The notes: generated by a model from the letters alone, not told the origin. DNA of 6,912 nt from Actinomycetota bacterium (GCA_018898235.1 JAHIJU010000454.1:1-6912), one strand, 5' to 3'; shown: positions 1 to 6,246, numbered from the stretch's first letter. Numbers and translations: made by a program.

Positions 1-575
1 ACGTGGTGCGCGGCGGTCTGGCGATGGGGGCCGACCGCGGGGTGCACGTGGTCGACGAGGCGCTCGTGGGGGCCGATCTGATCGCGACCGCGACGGTGCT
101 CGCCGAGGTCGTGCGCTCCGAGGGGTTCGACCTCGTCGTGACCGGGGCGCAGTCGACCGACGGGGAGGGCGGGGTGCTGCCGGCGGTCCTGGCCGAGATG
201 CTGGGGCTGCCGGTGCTGTCGGGACTTGCCGCGGTGCAGCTCACCGGGACCCGGTCCGCGGGTGGCCAGGTCACCGGGACCAGGGCCGTGGAGGCCGGGT
301 CGGTCCAGGTCGCCGCGACCCTGCCCGCCGTGGTGTCGGTCACCGGGCAGCTGCCGCCGGCCCGCACGGCCGGGCTGCGCGGGGTGCTGGCCGCCAAGCG
401 CCGCCCGATCCTGCGCACCGGTCTGGCCGAGCTGGGTCTGGCCGCCATCCCGCCGAGCACGAGCCTGCTGTCGCTCACCGTGGCGCCCCGCCGGGCCGCG
501 AGCCGCGTGCTGGTCGACGACGGCGGGGCGGCCGCCCAGATCGTCGAGTTCCTGGCCGCGCGCCACCTGATCTGA
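1..575 (+). CDS. etfB: Electron transfer flavoprotein subunit beta (FixA family), 5'-truncated by the window edge
   Basis: ETF beta pairs with ETF alpha to form a soluble carrier that takes electrons from acyl-CoA dehydrogenases and related flavoenzymes and hands them to a membrane quinone reductase; beta binds AMP and helps hold the FAD. The reading frame is open from base 3 and ends at TGA 573-575. About 190 residues are visible; family members have about 250-260, so roughly 60-70 N-terminal residues lie outside. The GTG at base 3 is not the real start. Visible family features are GADRGVHVVDEA at visible residues 9-20, the nucleotide-site segment TGAQSTDGEGGVLP (47-60), the signature core LPAVVSV (108-114), the AAKRRPI segment (130-136), and a C-terminal DDGG-containing tail. 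The usual acidic residues ahead of the LPAVV core are only partly kept. The next gene, ETF alpha, starts 11 bp downstream, as expected for co-translated subunits. Confidence 0.93.
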   Translation, partial: VVRGGLAMGADRGVHVVDEALVGADLIATATVLAEVVRSEGFDLVVTGAQSTDGEGGVLPAVLAEMLGLPVLSGLAAVQLTGTRSAGGQVTGTRAVEAGSVQVAATLPAVVSVTGQLPPARTAGLRGVLAAKRRPILRTGLAELGLAAIPPSTSLLSLTVAPRRAASRVLVDDGGAAAQIVEFLAARHLI

Positions 576-580
576 GAGGA
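574..580 (+). promoter_or_regulatory. Ribosome binding site of etfA
   Basis: GAGAGGA ends 6 bases before the ATG at 587 and overlaps the etfB stop codon. It supports this start and suggests translational coupling of the two subunits. Confidence 0.6.
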
Positions 581-586
581 CCACCG

Positions 587-1567
587 ATGAGACCCGTCCT
601 GGTGCACGTCGAGCTCGACGCCGGCGGTGAGGTCACGCCTGCCACGGGCGAGCTGCTGGTGCTCGCGGCCCGGCTCGGGGACGCGGTCGCCGTGGTGGCG
701 ACCGCGGGCGACCTGAACCCGGTGGTGGCGCGGCTGGGACGTCTCGGGGCCGGTCGGGTCGTGGCCGCCGTGCACCCGGCGGTCGGGACGCTCCTGTCGA
801 CCCCGCAGGTGGAGGCGCTGTGCGCGGCGGCCGAGGAGTTCCGGCCGGTCGCGGTGCTCGCGCCGCACACGGTGGAGGGACGGGAGGTCGCCGGCCGGGT
901 CGCGGTGCGGCTGGGCGGGGGGCTGCTGGTCGGTGCGGTCGACGTGACCCTCGACCCGTCGGGGCCGGTGACCACTCATCGGGCACTGGGCGGCACGTGG
1001 ACGACGACGGCCCGCGCCACTCGTGAGCCGGCGGTGGTCACGGTGCGGCCGGGGTCGGTCGCCGAGCGGCTGGACGAGGTCAGTGCGCTGGTCACCGAGG
1101 TGTCGATCAGCCCAGCCGAGCAGCGGTCGGGCCGGGTGACGGGACGCGTCGGGACGACCGGGGCCGTGACCCGACCGGGGTTGGTGGGCGCGGACGCGGT
1201 GGTCTCCGGCGGGCGGGGGCTGGGTTCGGCCGAGGGCTTCGGCCTCGTCGAGCAGCTGGCCGATGCGCTGGGCGCGGCGGTCGGCGCCTCGCGGGCAGCG
1301 GTGGACGCGGGCTGGGTGCCTGCCACCTGCCAGGTGGGTCAGACCGGGGTCACGGTCTCGCCCGATCTCTACGTGGCGCTCGGGATCTCCGGTGCGACGC
1401 AGCACCTCGCCGGGATGTCGACCGCGGGCACCGTTGTGGCGGTCAACTGCGATCCGCGGGCACCGATGATCGAGCACGCAGATCTCGGGGTGGTCGGTGA
1501 CGTGTTCCGCGTCGTCCCCGAGCTGGTGGCGGCCATCGAGGCGCACCGCCGACGAGGTGTGGCGTGA
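587..1567 (+). CDS. etfA: Electron transfer flavoprotein subunit alpha (FixB family)
   Basis: This is the FAD-binding partner of ETF beta. The 326-residue length is normal. The N-terminal half (about 1-190) is the alpha/beta domain that packs on beta. The C-terminal FAD domain (about 200-320) carries SGGRGLG (207-213), GASRAAVDAGW (233-243), QVGQTG (249-254), then PDLYVALGISGATQHLAGM (259-277), and a segment from 286 with N287, D289, AP at 292-293, AD at 298-299 and GVVGD (301-305), ending VVPEL (309-313). These are the family's FAD contacts, so the cofactor site looks intact. Two usually conserved lysines are replaced: V255 after QTG and C288 after the VN pair. The start is chosen from GAGAGGA just upstream and alignment with the family N-terminus. 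Its stop overlaps the start of the cytochrome gene as GTGA. No features of an electron-bifurcating ETF were recognised, but this cannot be settled by eye. Confidence 0.95.
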   Translation: MRPVLVHVELDAGGEVTPATGELLVLAARLGDAVAVVATAGDLNPVVARLGRLGAGRVVAAVHPAVGTLLSTPQVEALCAAAEEFRPVAVLAPHTVEGREVAGRVAVRLGGGLLVGAVDVTLDPSGPVTTHRALGGTWTTTARATREPAVVTVRPGSVAERLDEVSALVTEVSISPAEQRSGRVTGRVGTTGAVTRPGLVGADAVVSGGRGLGSAEGFGLVEQLADALGAAVGASRAAVDAGWVPATCQVGQTGVTVSPDLYVALGISGATQHLAGMSTAGTVVAVNCDPRAPMIEHADLGVVGDVFRVVPELVAAIEAHRRRGVA

Positions 1568-2478
1568 GCGGGCAGGTGGCCGCGGCAGAACGCCGCCGTC
1601 GGCTCCCGACCTCCGCCCGGGCGGTGGCGGCCGGCCTGGGGCTGACCGTCGTGGCGGTGGCCGCCGCACGGTGGGCCTGGGACCTGGGCCCGGTCCAGGT
1701 GTTCCTGCGGCGCTACCCGGGGACGTCCGCGGTCGCGGAGCGGGCCGGCACGCCGGCGTGGGTGTGCGCGCTGCACGCCCTCAACCTGTTCTTCCTGGTG
1801 CTCATCGTGAAGTCGGGCCTCGCCGTGCGCACCACCCGGCGTCCCAGCGGGCACTGGGCTCCCCGGTCGGGGCCGGGCCGCGCCCGTCGCGGGGCGCCGG
1901 TCACCGTGGAGCAGTGGTTCCACGTCGCGGTGGACCTGCTGTGGCTCGCGTGCGGGGCCCTGTTCGTCGTGCTGATGGCGGTCTCCGGTCGGTGGGCACG
2001 ACTGGTGCCGACCAGCTGGGACGTGCTGCCGAACGCGGCGTCGATGGCGTTGCAGTACCTGGCGTTGCGCTGGCCCGCGCAGGACACCTGGTCCGGGTAC
2101 AACGCGCTGCAGATGCTCACCTACGCGCTCGTGGTCCTCGTGCTCGCGCCGCTGGCCGCGCTCACCGGGCTGCGGCAGTCATGGCTGTGGCCGACCGGCG
2201 GTCGGCTGGACCGCTGGGTCCCGCTCGGCACGTCCCGGGCGGTGCACCACGGCGTCATGGTGGCGTTCGTGGCGTTCGTCGTCGTGCACGTCGCGATGGT
2301 GCTGTCCACGGGGGCGATGACCAACCTGGGGCACATGTTCGCGGCCCGTGACGACGGGTCCTGGCTCGGGCTGGTCGGGCTCGGGGTGGTGCTCGTCGTG
2401 GTGGCCGCGGCCTGGGTCGCGGCCCGCCCGGTCGTCATGCGTTCGCTGGCGTCCCTCACCGGCAAGGTCACGCGCTGA
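1564..2478 (+). CDS. Cytochrome b561/b6-type integral membrane protein (probable dihaem b)
   Basis: A 304-residue membrane protein starting with GTG inside the etfA stop (GTGA), with GAGGTG 4 bases upstream. Hydrophobic segments at about 18-38, 66-84, 120-142, 182-201, 229-248 and 267-288 suggest five or six membrane helices. Histidines sit within or at the edge of four of them (H71, H120, H228/H229, H242), the pattern expected for axial haem ligands in the cytochrome b561 / Ni,Fe-hydrogenase b-subunit fold. A conserved-looking loop, SGRWARLVPTSWDVLPNA (141-158), and AARDDGSW (260-267) resemble actinobacterial proteins usually annotated as cytochrome b/b6 domain-containing. Such proteins move electrons between a partner enzyme and the quinone pool. 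No soluble haem or molybdenum partner is encoded here; the immediate neighbours are ETF and an acyl-CoA dehydrogenase, so ETF is the obvious candidate partner, by inference only. The family call is fairly secure; substrate and electron direction are unknown. Confidence 0.82.
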   Translation: MSGQVAAAERRRRLPTSARAVAAGLGLTVVAVAAARWAWDLGPVQVFLRRYPGTSAVAERAGTPAWVCALHALNLFFLVLIVKSGLAVRTTRRPSGHWAPRSGPGRARRGAPVTVEQWFHVAVDLLWLACGALFVVLMAVSGRWARLVPTSWDVLPNAASMALQYLALRWPAQDTWSGYNALQMLTYALVVLVLAPLAALTGLRQSWLWPTGGRLDRWVPLGTSRAVHHGVMVAFVAFVVVHVAMVLSTGAMTNLGHMFAARDDGSWLGLVGLGVVLVVVAAAWVAARPVVMRSLASLTGKVTR

Positions 2479-2493
2479 GCGCGCGCGACGATC

Positions 2494-2498
2494 GGAGG
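2494..2498 (+). promoter_or_regulatory. Ribosome binding site fixing the acyl-CoA dehydrogenase start
   Basis: GGAGG lies 5 bases before ATG 2504. The frame is open back to 2348, but that extension overlaps the cytochrome gene and encodes Arg/Ser/Pro-rich sequence unlike the family, so 2504 is the start. Confidence 0.75.
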
Positions 2499-2503
2499 TT
2501 CCC

Positions 2504-3655
2504 ATGACGTTCTACGAGAAGGACCATGACGACTACCGCGAGGTGGTGCGGCAGTTCGTCGCGGCCTCGGTGGCCCCGCATGTCGACGCGTGGGAGGAGG
2601 CGGGGCAGATCGACCGGGCGGTCTGGGGCGCCGCGACCGAGCAGGGGATCACCGGCCTGGAGATCGAGGAACGGCACGGCGGGATCGGCATGCACGACTG
2701 GCGGTACCGGATGGTCGTCGCCGAGGAGCTGGCGAGCGCCGGGGCGACCGCGCTGAACGCCGCGTTCGCGGTGCACGACGACTTCGTGCTGCCCTACCTG
2801 CTCGACCTGGCGGACGATGACCAGCAGCAGCGTTGGCTGCCGCCGCTCGCCGCGGGCCAGGCGGTGGCCGCGCTCGCGATCACTGAGCCCGGCGCGGGCT
2901 CGGACGTGGCGGCGCTGCGCACGACCGCCCGACGCGACGGTGACGGGTGGGTGCTCGACGGTCAGAAGACGTTCATCTCGCACGGCAGCCAGGCGGATCT
3001 CCTGGTGGTGGCGGCCAGCACGGACCCGTCGGCCGGAGGTCGCGGTCTGAGCCTGTTCGTCGTCGAGCGGGGTGCGCCGGGCCTGGACCGCGGGCGTCCG
3101 TTGCACAAGCTGGGGCTGCGCGGCCAGGACACCGCCGAGGTGTACCTCACCGGGTGCCGGGTACCGGCGACGAACCTGCTGGGCGAGGTCGGTGGCGGGT
3201 TCGGCGCCTTCCTGCGCCATGCGCCGCGCGGGCGGCTGTCGATCGCGGTCTCGGCGCACGCCGCGACCCGGGCGGCGCTGCGCTGGACCGAGGACCACGT
3301 GTTCGGGCGTTCGGTGTTCGGCTCGCGGGTGGGCGATCTGCAGAACACCCGGTTCGTGCTGGCCGAGGTCGAGACCGAGCTCGACGTCGCCCGCGCCTAC
3401 CTCGAGAGCTGCGCGACGCGGTTGGCGGGAGGCACCCTGACCGCGGTCGAGGCCGCCAAGGCCAAGTGGTGGACGACCGAGCTGCAGGTGCGCGCCACCT
3501 CCCGGTTGCTGCAGCTGTTCGGTGGTTACGGGTGCATGGAGGAGTACCCGATCGCGCGGGCGTACCGGGACTGCCGGGTGCAGACCGTGTACGGCGGGAC
3601 CACCGAGGTCATGAAGGAGCTCATCGGCCGGGACATCGCCGCCCGGCACCGCTGA
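2504..3655 (+). CDS. Acyl-CoA dehydrogenase family flavoprotein with an atypical active site
   Basis: A 383-residue protein of normal length for the family, which oxidises acyl-CoA thioesters at C2-C3 using FAD and delivers electrons to ETF, encoded next door. The N-terminal helical domain covers about 1-115. The middle beta domain carries AITEPGAGSDVAA (125-137), a match to the first family signature, and the FAD/substrate segment LDGQKTFISHG (151-161). The C-terminal helical domain holds the second signature, from Q337 through GGYG (340-343), E347 and R352 to D356, then YGGTTEVMKELIGRD (363-377). Most of the fold and FAD-contact motifs are intact. The catalytic base is not where expected: the glutamate of YEGT enzymes is G364, as in the long-chain/isovaleryl group, but the alternative glutamate of that group (E in the E-R-L motif before helix G) is also glycine here (G243 in PRGRLSIA). 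The enzyme may be inactive as a dehydrogenase, use another base, or do another reaction. Substrate cannot be predicted. Confidence 0.93.
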   Translation: MTFYEKDHDDYREVVRQFVAASVAPHVDAWEEAGQIDRAVWGAATEQGITGLEIEERHGGIGMHDWRYRMVVAEELASAGATALNAAFAVHDDFVLPYLLDLADDDQQQRWLPPLAAGQAVAALAITEPGAGSDVAALRTTARRDGDGWVLDGQKTFISHGSQADLLVVAASTDPSAGGRGLSLFVVERGAPGLDRGRPLHKLGLRGQDTAEVYLTGCRVPATNLLGEVGGGFGAFLRHAPRGRLSIAVSAHAATRAALRWTEDHVFGRSVFGSRVGDLQNTRFVLAEVETELDVARAYLESCATRLAGGTLTAVEAAKAKWWTTELQVRATSRLLQLFGGYGCMEEYPIARAYRDCRVQTVYGGTTEVMKELIGRDIAARHR

Positions 3656-3661
3656 GCAGGT

Positions 3662-3698
3662 CCGGCCCGCGACGCGTCCCGACGTGCCGCGGGCCCGG
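3662..3698 (+). terminator. Candidate transcription terminator hairpin after the redox cluster
   Basis: CCGGCCCGCG (3662-3671) pairs with CGCGGG plus CCGG on the right arm (3688-3698), giving ten pairs, all G-C, with one bulged C at 3694 and a 16-base loop that can form a small inner ACG/CGT stem. It begins 7 bases after the dehydrogenase stop. No clear T-run follows, which is common for hairpin terminators in high-GC actinobacteria, so strength is uncertain. Confidence 0.5.
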
Positions 3699-3711
3699 TC
3701 TGTCCCGTGCG

Positions 3712-3725
3712 TCGAACCGATTCGA
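3712..3725 (+). promoter_or_regulatory. Upstream LacI-type operator (O1)
   Basis: TCGAACCGATTCGA is a 14-bp palindrome with one mismatched pair and a central CG, the form bound by LacI-family repressors. It matches the downstream perfect copy at 13 of 14 bases. It lies upstream of the proposed -35 box and about 109 bp from the regulator gene start. The likely ligand is the LacI-family protein encoded at 3821. Confidence 0.65.
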
Positions 3726-3739
3726 GTGGCGAACGCCAC
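3726..3739. promoter_or_regulatory. Second, unrelated palindrome directly abutting O1
   Basis: GTGGCG (3726-3731), AA, CGCCAC (3734-3739): perfect 6-bp arms around a 2-bp centre, with no gap after O1. Its sequence is unlike the LacI-type sites, so it could be a site for another regulator. No protein can be named, and short GC-rich inverted repeats also occur by chance. Confidence 0.3.
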
Positions 3740-3759
3740 ATTCATGGGGTCAATTCGCC

Positions 3760-3788
3760 TTGCCGTCCCCGTAGATCGTCGCTATCGT
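3760..3788 (+). promoter_or_regulatory. Sigma-70-like promoter of the regulator/transporter unit
   Basis: A -35 box TTGCCG (3760-3765) and a -10 box TATCGT (3783-3788) are separated by exactly 17 bp; each matches the consensus at 4 of 6 positions. Transcription would begin near 3795, in the centre of the perfect operator, giving a leader of about 25 bases before ATG 3821. The placement fits direct repression by occlusion of RNA polymerase. Confidence 0.5.
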
Positions 3789-3802
3789 TCGAACCGGTTC
3801 GA
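3789..3802 (+). promoter_or_regulatory. Perfect LacI-type operator (O2) over the transcription start
   Basis: TCGAACCGGTTCGA is a perfect 14-bp palindrome with a central CG, into which the hinge-helix leucine of LacI-family proteins inserts. It starts at the base after the -10 box and ends 18 bases before the regulator start codon. Centre-to-centre distance to O1 is 77 bp. This strongly suggests autorepression. Confidence 0.75.
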
Positions 3803-3811
3803 CGATCTCAT

Positions 3812-3815
3812 GGAG
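3812..3815 (+). promoter_or_regulatory. Ribosome binding site of the LacI-family regulator
   Basis: GGAG lies 5 bases before ATG 3821. It decides against the in-frame ATG at 3707, which would put the operators inside the coding region and add 38 residues ahead of the DNA-binding helix that the family lacks. Confidence 0.6.
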
Positions 3816-3820
3816 CGGCA

Positions 3821-4837
3821 ATGGCGACGATCGGTGATGTGGCGAAGGCTGCGGGGGTATCCCGCAGCACCGCCTCCTATGCGCTGTCCGGGAAGCGCTC
3901 GATCTCGCCCGAGGTCGTCCGCAAGGTGATGGCGGCCGTCGAGAGCCTCGGCTACGCGCCCAACGCCGGTGCCCGCGCCCTGGCCACCTCGCAGACGATG
4001 GTCATCGGTCTGCTGGTCCAGTTCCTCCAGGACGAGTTCGCCCCCGCGATGCTCCAGTACATGCTGGGCGTCTCGGACGTCGCGCGGGAGCTCGGCTACG
4101 ACATCCTCATGGTCACCGAGCCCGACGGGGCGAAGGCCCTCAAGCGGATCACCGACCAGCGCATGGTCGACGGCGTCGTGCTGCTCAACGTCGCCGATGA
4201 CGACGACCGGCTGCCGGTGCTGCGGGCCGCGCAGCAGCCGGGCGCCCTCGTCGGGCTGCCCCTGGACTGCACCGGGCTGGACGTCTTCGACCTGGACTTC
4301 GCCGAGGCCGGTCGCATGATGGTCGACCACCTCGCCGGGCTGGGCCACCGCGAGGCGGTCCTCGTCCTGCAACCCGAGCACGTGCTGCAGCGTGGTGCCG
4401 GGTACGTCCGACGGCTGCGGGACGCGGCGGTGGCCGAGGCCGCACTCCGCGGTCTGGCGCTGCACATCGAGTACGGCGAGGCCCAGCAGCCGGCGGTCGG
4501 CGCCCACCTCGTCGACCTGCTCGACCGCTACCCGCAGGCCACCGGGCTGCTGCTGCACAACGAGGCCGCCGCCGCGGCGCTGCCCTCGGTGCTGCACGCC
4601 CGCGGGCTGCAGGCACCCCGGGACCTGTCCGTCGTCGGTCGGTACTCCGACGAGTTCGCCCGGACCTTCTCCCTGCCCTACTCCTCGATCGAGAGCGCAC
4701 CGGACCGACTGGGCCGGCTCGCCGTCCGCCAGCTGGTGCGACGGATCGAGGGCCCCGCGCTCCAGGAGCCGTACGTCGCCCGCCTGCTCCAACCCGAGCT
4801 GGTCGACCGGGGCAGCACAGCCGCCCCGTTGGCCTGA
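3821..4837 (+). CDS. LacI-family transcriptional repressor of a sugar-uptake operon
   Basis: A 338-residue protein of standard family length. The N-terminal helix-turn-helix is clear: ATIGDVAKAAGVSRSTASYA (2-21), with R15, S16 and Y20 at the positions of the LacI specificity residues Y17, Q18 and R22. The hinge helix follows at NAGARAL (48-54), with L54 in the minor-groove-inserting position. The rest (about 59-330) is the periplasmic-binding-protein-like effector domain, seen in MVIGLLVQ (60-67), MVDGVVLLNV (115-124), AGRMMVDHLAGLGH (163-176) and the late segment DLSVVGRYSDEFA (268-280), where RYSDE stands in for the more usual GFDD. The effector should be a sugar, because the next genes encode a sugar importer. 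Two matching palindromes upstream indicate autoregulation. The transporter gene follows on the same strand after 96 bp, so one transcript may serve both. The effector sugar cannot be deduced. Confidence 0.94.
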   Translation: MATIGDVAKAAGVSRSTASYALSGKRSISPEVVRKVMAAVESLGYAPNAGARALATSQTMVIGLLVQFLQDEFAPAMLQYMLGVSDVARELGYDILMVTEPDGAKALKRITDQRMVDGVVLLNVADDDDRLPVLRAAQQPGALVGLPLDCTGLDVFDLDFAEAGRMMVDHLAGLGHREAVLVLQPEHVLQRGAGYVRRLRDAAVAEAALRGLALHIEYGEAQQPAVGAHLVDLLDRYPQATGLLLHNEAAAAALPSVLHARGLQAPRDLSVVGRYSDEFARTFSLPYSSIESAPDRLGRLAVRQLVRRIEGPALQEPYVARLLQPELVDRGSTAAPLA

Positions 4838-4848
4838 GAGTCCACGAC

Positions 4849-4869
4849 CGGCCGGCATCCGTCCGGCCG
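4849..4869 (+). other. Intercistronic hairpin between regulator and binding-protein genes
   Basis: CGGCCGG (4849-4855) and CCGGCCG (4863-4869) form a perfect 7-bp all-GC stem with a 7-base loop, starting 11 bases after the regulator stop. No T-run follows. It could be a partial terminator or an RNA-stabilising or processing element that lets the binding protein be made at a different level from the repressor. The rest of the 4838-4922 gap is C-rich with no convincing promoter and no copy of the operator. Confidence 0.35.
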
Positions 4870-4922
4870 CACCCCCGTCCCGAGCACCCCCGCCCGGGTC
4901 AGGAGCACTGCCAGTCCGTTTC

Positions 4923-4929
4923 AAGGAGG
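4923..4929 (+). promoter_or_regulatory. Strong ribosome binding site of the solute-binding protein gene
   Basis: AAGGAGG is a full match to the anti-Shine-Dalgarno core, 4 bases before ATG 4934 and 7 before a second ATG at 4937. Either ATG is usable; the products differ by one methionine. The strength fits a highly made binding protein. Confidence 0.75.
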
Positions 4930-4933
4930 AAAC

Positions 4934-6196
4934 ATGATGAAGTCCGCCTCATGGCGCACCGCCGGTGCGGTCGGCGCAGCCGTGCTGCTCAGCGTCGGCG
5001 TCTCGGCCTGCTCGTCGGGCGGGTCGTCGGCGTCGTCGTCGACCGGCGCGTCCGGCACGTCCTACACCTGGTGGGACCCGTACCCCCAGCACGACGAGAG
5101 CTCGGACTGGGCCAAGCGGGTGCAGGCCTGCGGTGACGAGGCCGGGGTCACCATCAAGCGCACGGCCTACGACACGACGGCGCTGACCAACCAGGCGCTG
5201 CTCGCCGCCCAGGAGGGGACGTCCCCCGACGTCATCCTGATCGACAACCCCGCGGTCTCCACGCTCGCCGACACCGGCATGCTCACCACGACCAAGGAGC
5301 TGGGCCTCGACACCTCCGCGATCGACGCGAACCTGCTGGCCGCCGGCCAGACCGGCTCCGACACCTGGGGCATCCCGATCGGTGCCAACACCCTCGCGCT
5401 CTACTACAACAAGACGATCCTGGACGCGGCGGGTGTCGACCCCTCGACGGTCACCAGCTGGGACGCGCTGAACGCGGCGCTGGCCAAGGTCAAGGCAGCC
5501 GGGCACAAGGGCATCACGTTCGCGGGCATCGGCACCGAAGAGGGCTCGTTCCAGTTCCTGCCCTGGTTCTGGGGTGCGGGCGCCGACCTGAAGACGCTGG
5601 ACTCCCCGGAGGCCGTCAAGGCGCTCACGCTGTGGACCGACTGGGTCAAGGACGGCGAGGCACCGAACTCGGTCATCCAGAACTCCCAGAACACCACCTG
5701 GGAGGAGTTCCTCACCGGGGACTTCGCCTTCGCCGAGAACGGCACCTGGCAGGTCAACGCTGCGGCCGCAGCCAGCTTCCCGACCGGGGTCATCACCCTG
5801 CCGGGCGTGAAGGGCGGAGCCGCCCCGGCGCCCACCGGCGGCGAGTTCCTCACCGCACCGGTCCAGAAGGACACCGGCCGCTACACGGCGACCAAGAAGA
5901 TCATCGACTGCATGACGACCACCGATGGCTTCGTCAAGACCGCCGACACCTTCGCGTACTACATCCCGCCGACCGACGCCGGCCAGGCTGCCCTGCTCAA
6001 GGAGCACCCGGAGCTGTCGACCTGGGTCGACGCGGTCAAGGCCGCGAAGGGCCGGACCAGCGACGACCTGGGCACCGACTACCCGAAGATCTCCGAGCAG
6101 CTGTGGACGGCCGTGCAGTCGGCGCTCAGCGGTGCTGCCTCCCCGCAGGACGCGCTGACGAAGGCCCAGGCCGCCGCCGTCAAGGCGATCGGCTAG
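4934..6196 (+). CDS. ABC transporter extracellular solute-binding lipoprotein (family 1, sugar type)
   Basis: A 420-residue secreted lipoprotein that captures a sugar outside the membrane and delivers it to the permease encoded next. The signal peptide has positive charge near the start (K3, R8), a hydrophobic core (about 11-22) and the lipobox VSAC with the lipidated cysteine at C26, followed by a Ser/Gly-rich linker to about residue 42. The mature domain shows family-1 features: SPDVILIDNPAVSTLADTGML (97-117), WGIPIGANTLALYYNK (145-160), where the protein crosses between lobes, a SWDALNAAL helix (175-183) and FLTGDFAFAENGTW (259-272). Many aromatics (W46, W47, W211, W213, W256, W272) suit stacking on sugar rings. 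Mature cysteines C66 and C326 might form a disulfide. Size and the following permease place it with CUT1 importers for oligosaccharides or glycosides; the substrate is not readable. No ATPase gene is visible; many actinobacterial CUT1 systems share a distant MsiK-type ATPase. Confidence 0.94.
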   Translation: MMKSASWRTAGAVGAAVLLSVGVSACSSGGSSASSSTGASGTSYTWWDPYPQHDESSDWAKRVQACGDEAGVTIKRTAYDTTALTNQALLAAQEGTSPDVILIDNPAVSTLADTGMLTTTKELGLDTSAIDANLLAAGQTGSDTWGIPIGANTLALYYNKTILDAAGVDPSTVTSWDALNAALAKVKAAGHKGITFAGIGTEEGSFQFLPWFWGAGADLKTLDSPEAVKALTLWTDWVKDGEAPNSVIQNSQNTTWEEFLTGDFAFAENGTWQVNAAAAASFPTGVITLPGVKGGAAPAPTGGEFLTAPVQKDTGRYTATKKIIDCMTTTDGFVKTADTFAYYIPPTDAGQAALLKEHPELSTWVDAVKAAKGRTSDDLGTDYPKISEQLWTAVQSALSGAASPQDALTKAQAAAVKAIG

Positions 6197-6230
6197 TCCC
6201 GACCGGCCTGGTAGGTGCGGCGGGGGAATG

Positions 6231-6238
6231 AAGGAGGA
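6231..6238 (+). promoter_or_regulatory. Ribosome binding site of the permease gene
   Basis: AAGGAGGA lies 8 bases before ATG 6247 within the 50-bp gap after the binding-protein gene. It fixes the permease start; the ATG at 6228 sits just upstream of the site in another frame. Confidence 0.7.
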
Positions 6239-6246
6239 CGTCCGAG

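Noticed and set aside
1497..2351. A plus-strand open frame overlapping the cytochrome gene in another frame
   Set aside because: Arg/Gly-rich translation without membrane segments or motifs, whereas the 1564 frame shows ordered helices and histidines.
2468..3745. A 425-codon open frame on the minus strand opposite the acyl-CoA dehydrogenase gene
   Set aside because: Same GC-driven artefact: no recognisable domain, and it would begin inside the regulator control region.
3707..3820. An upstream ATG that would extend the LacI-family protein by 38 residues
   Set aside because: The extension lies over the operators and promoter, lacks family similarity and has no good ribosome site; ATG 3821 places the helix-turn-helix at residue 2 as in the family.
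4849..4869. The intercistronic hairpin as a full transcription terminator
   Set aside because: Only 7 bp, no T-run, and no replacement promoter is visible before the binding-protein gene, so a complete stop here would leave the transporter unexpressed. It is kept only as a structural element.
3782..4924. A 380-codon open frame on the minus strand opposite the LacI-family gene
   Set aside because: Antisense to a clear repressor gene; composition is low in hydrophobic order and high in Gly/Asp/Arg, with no motif.
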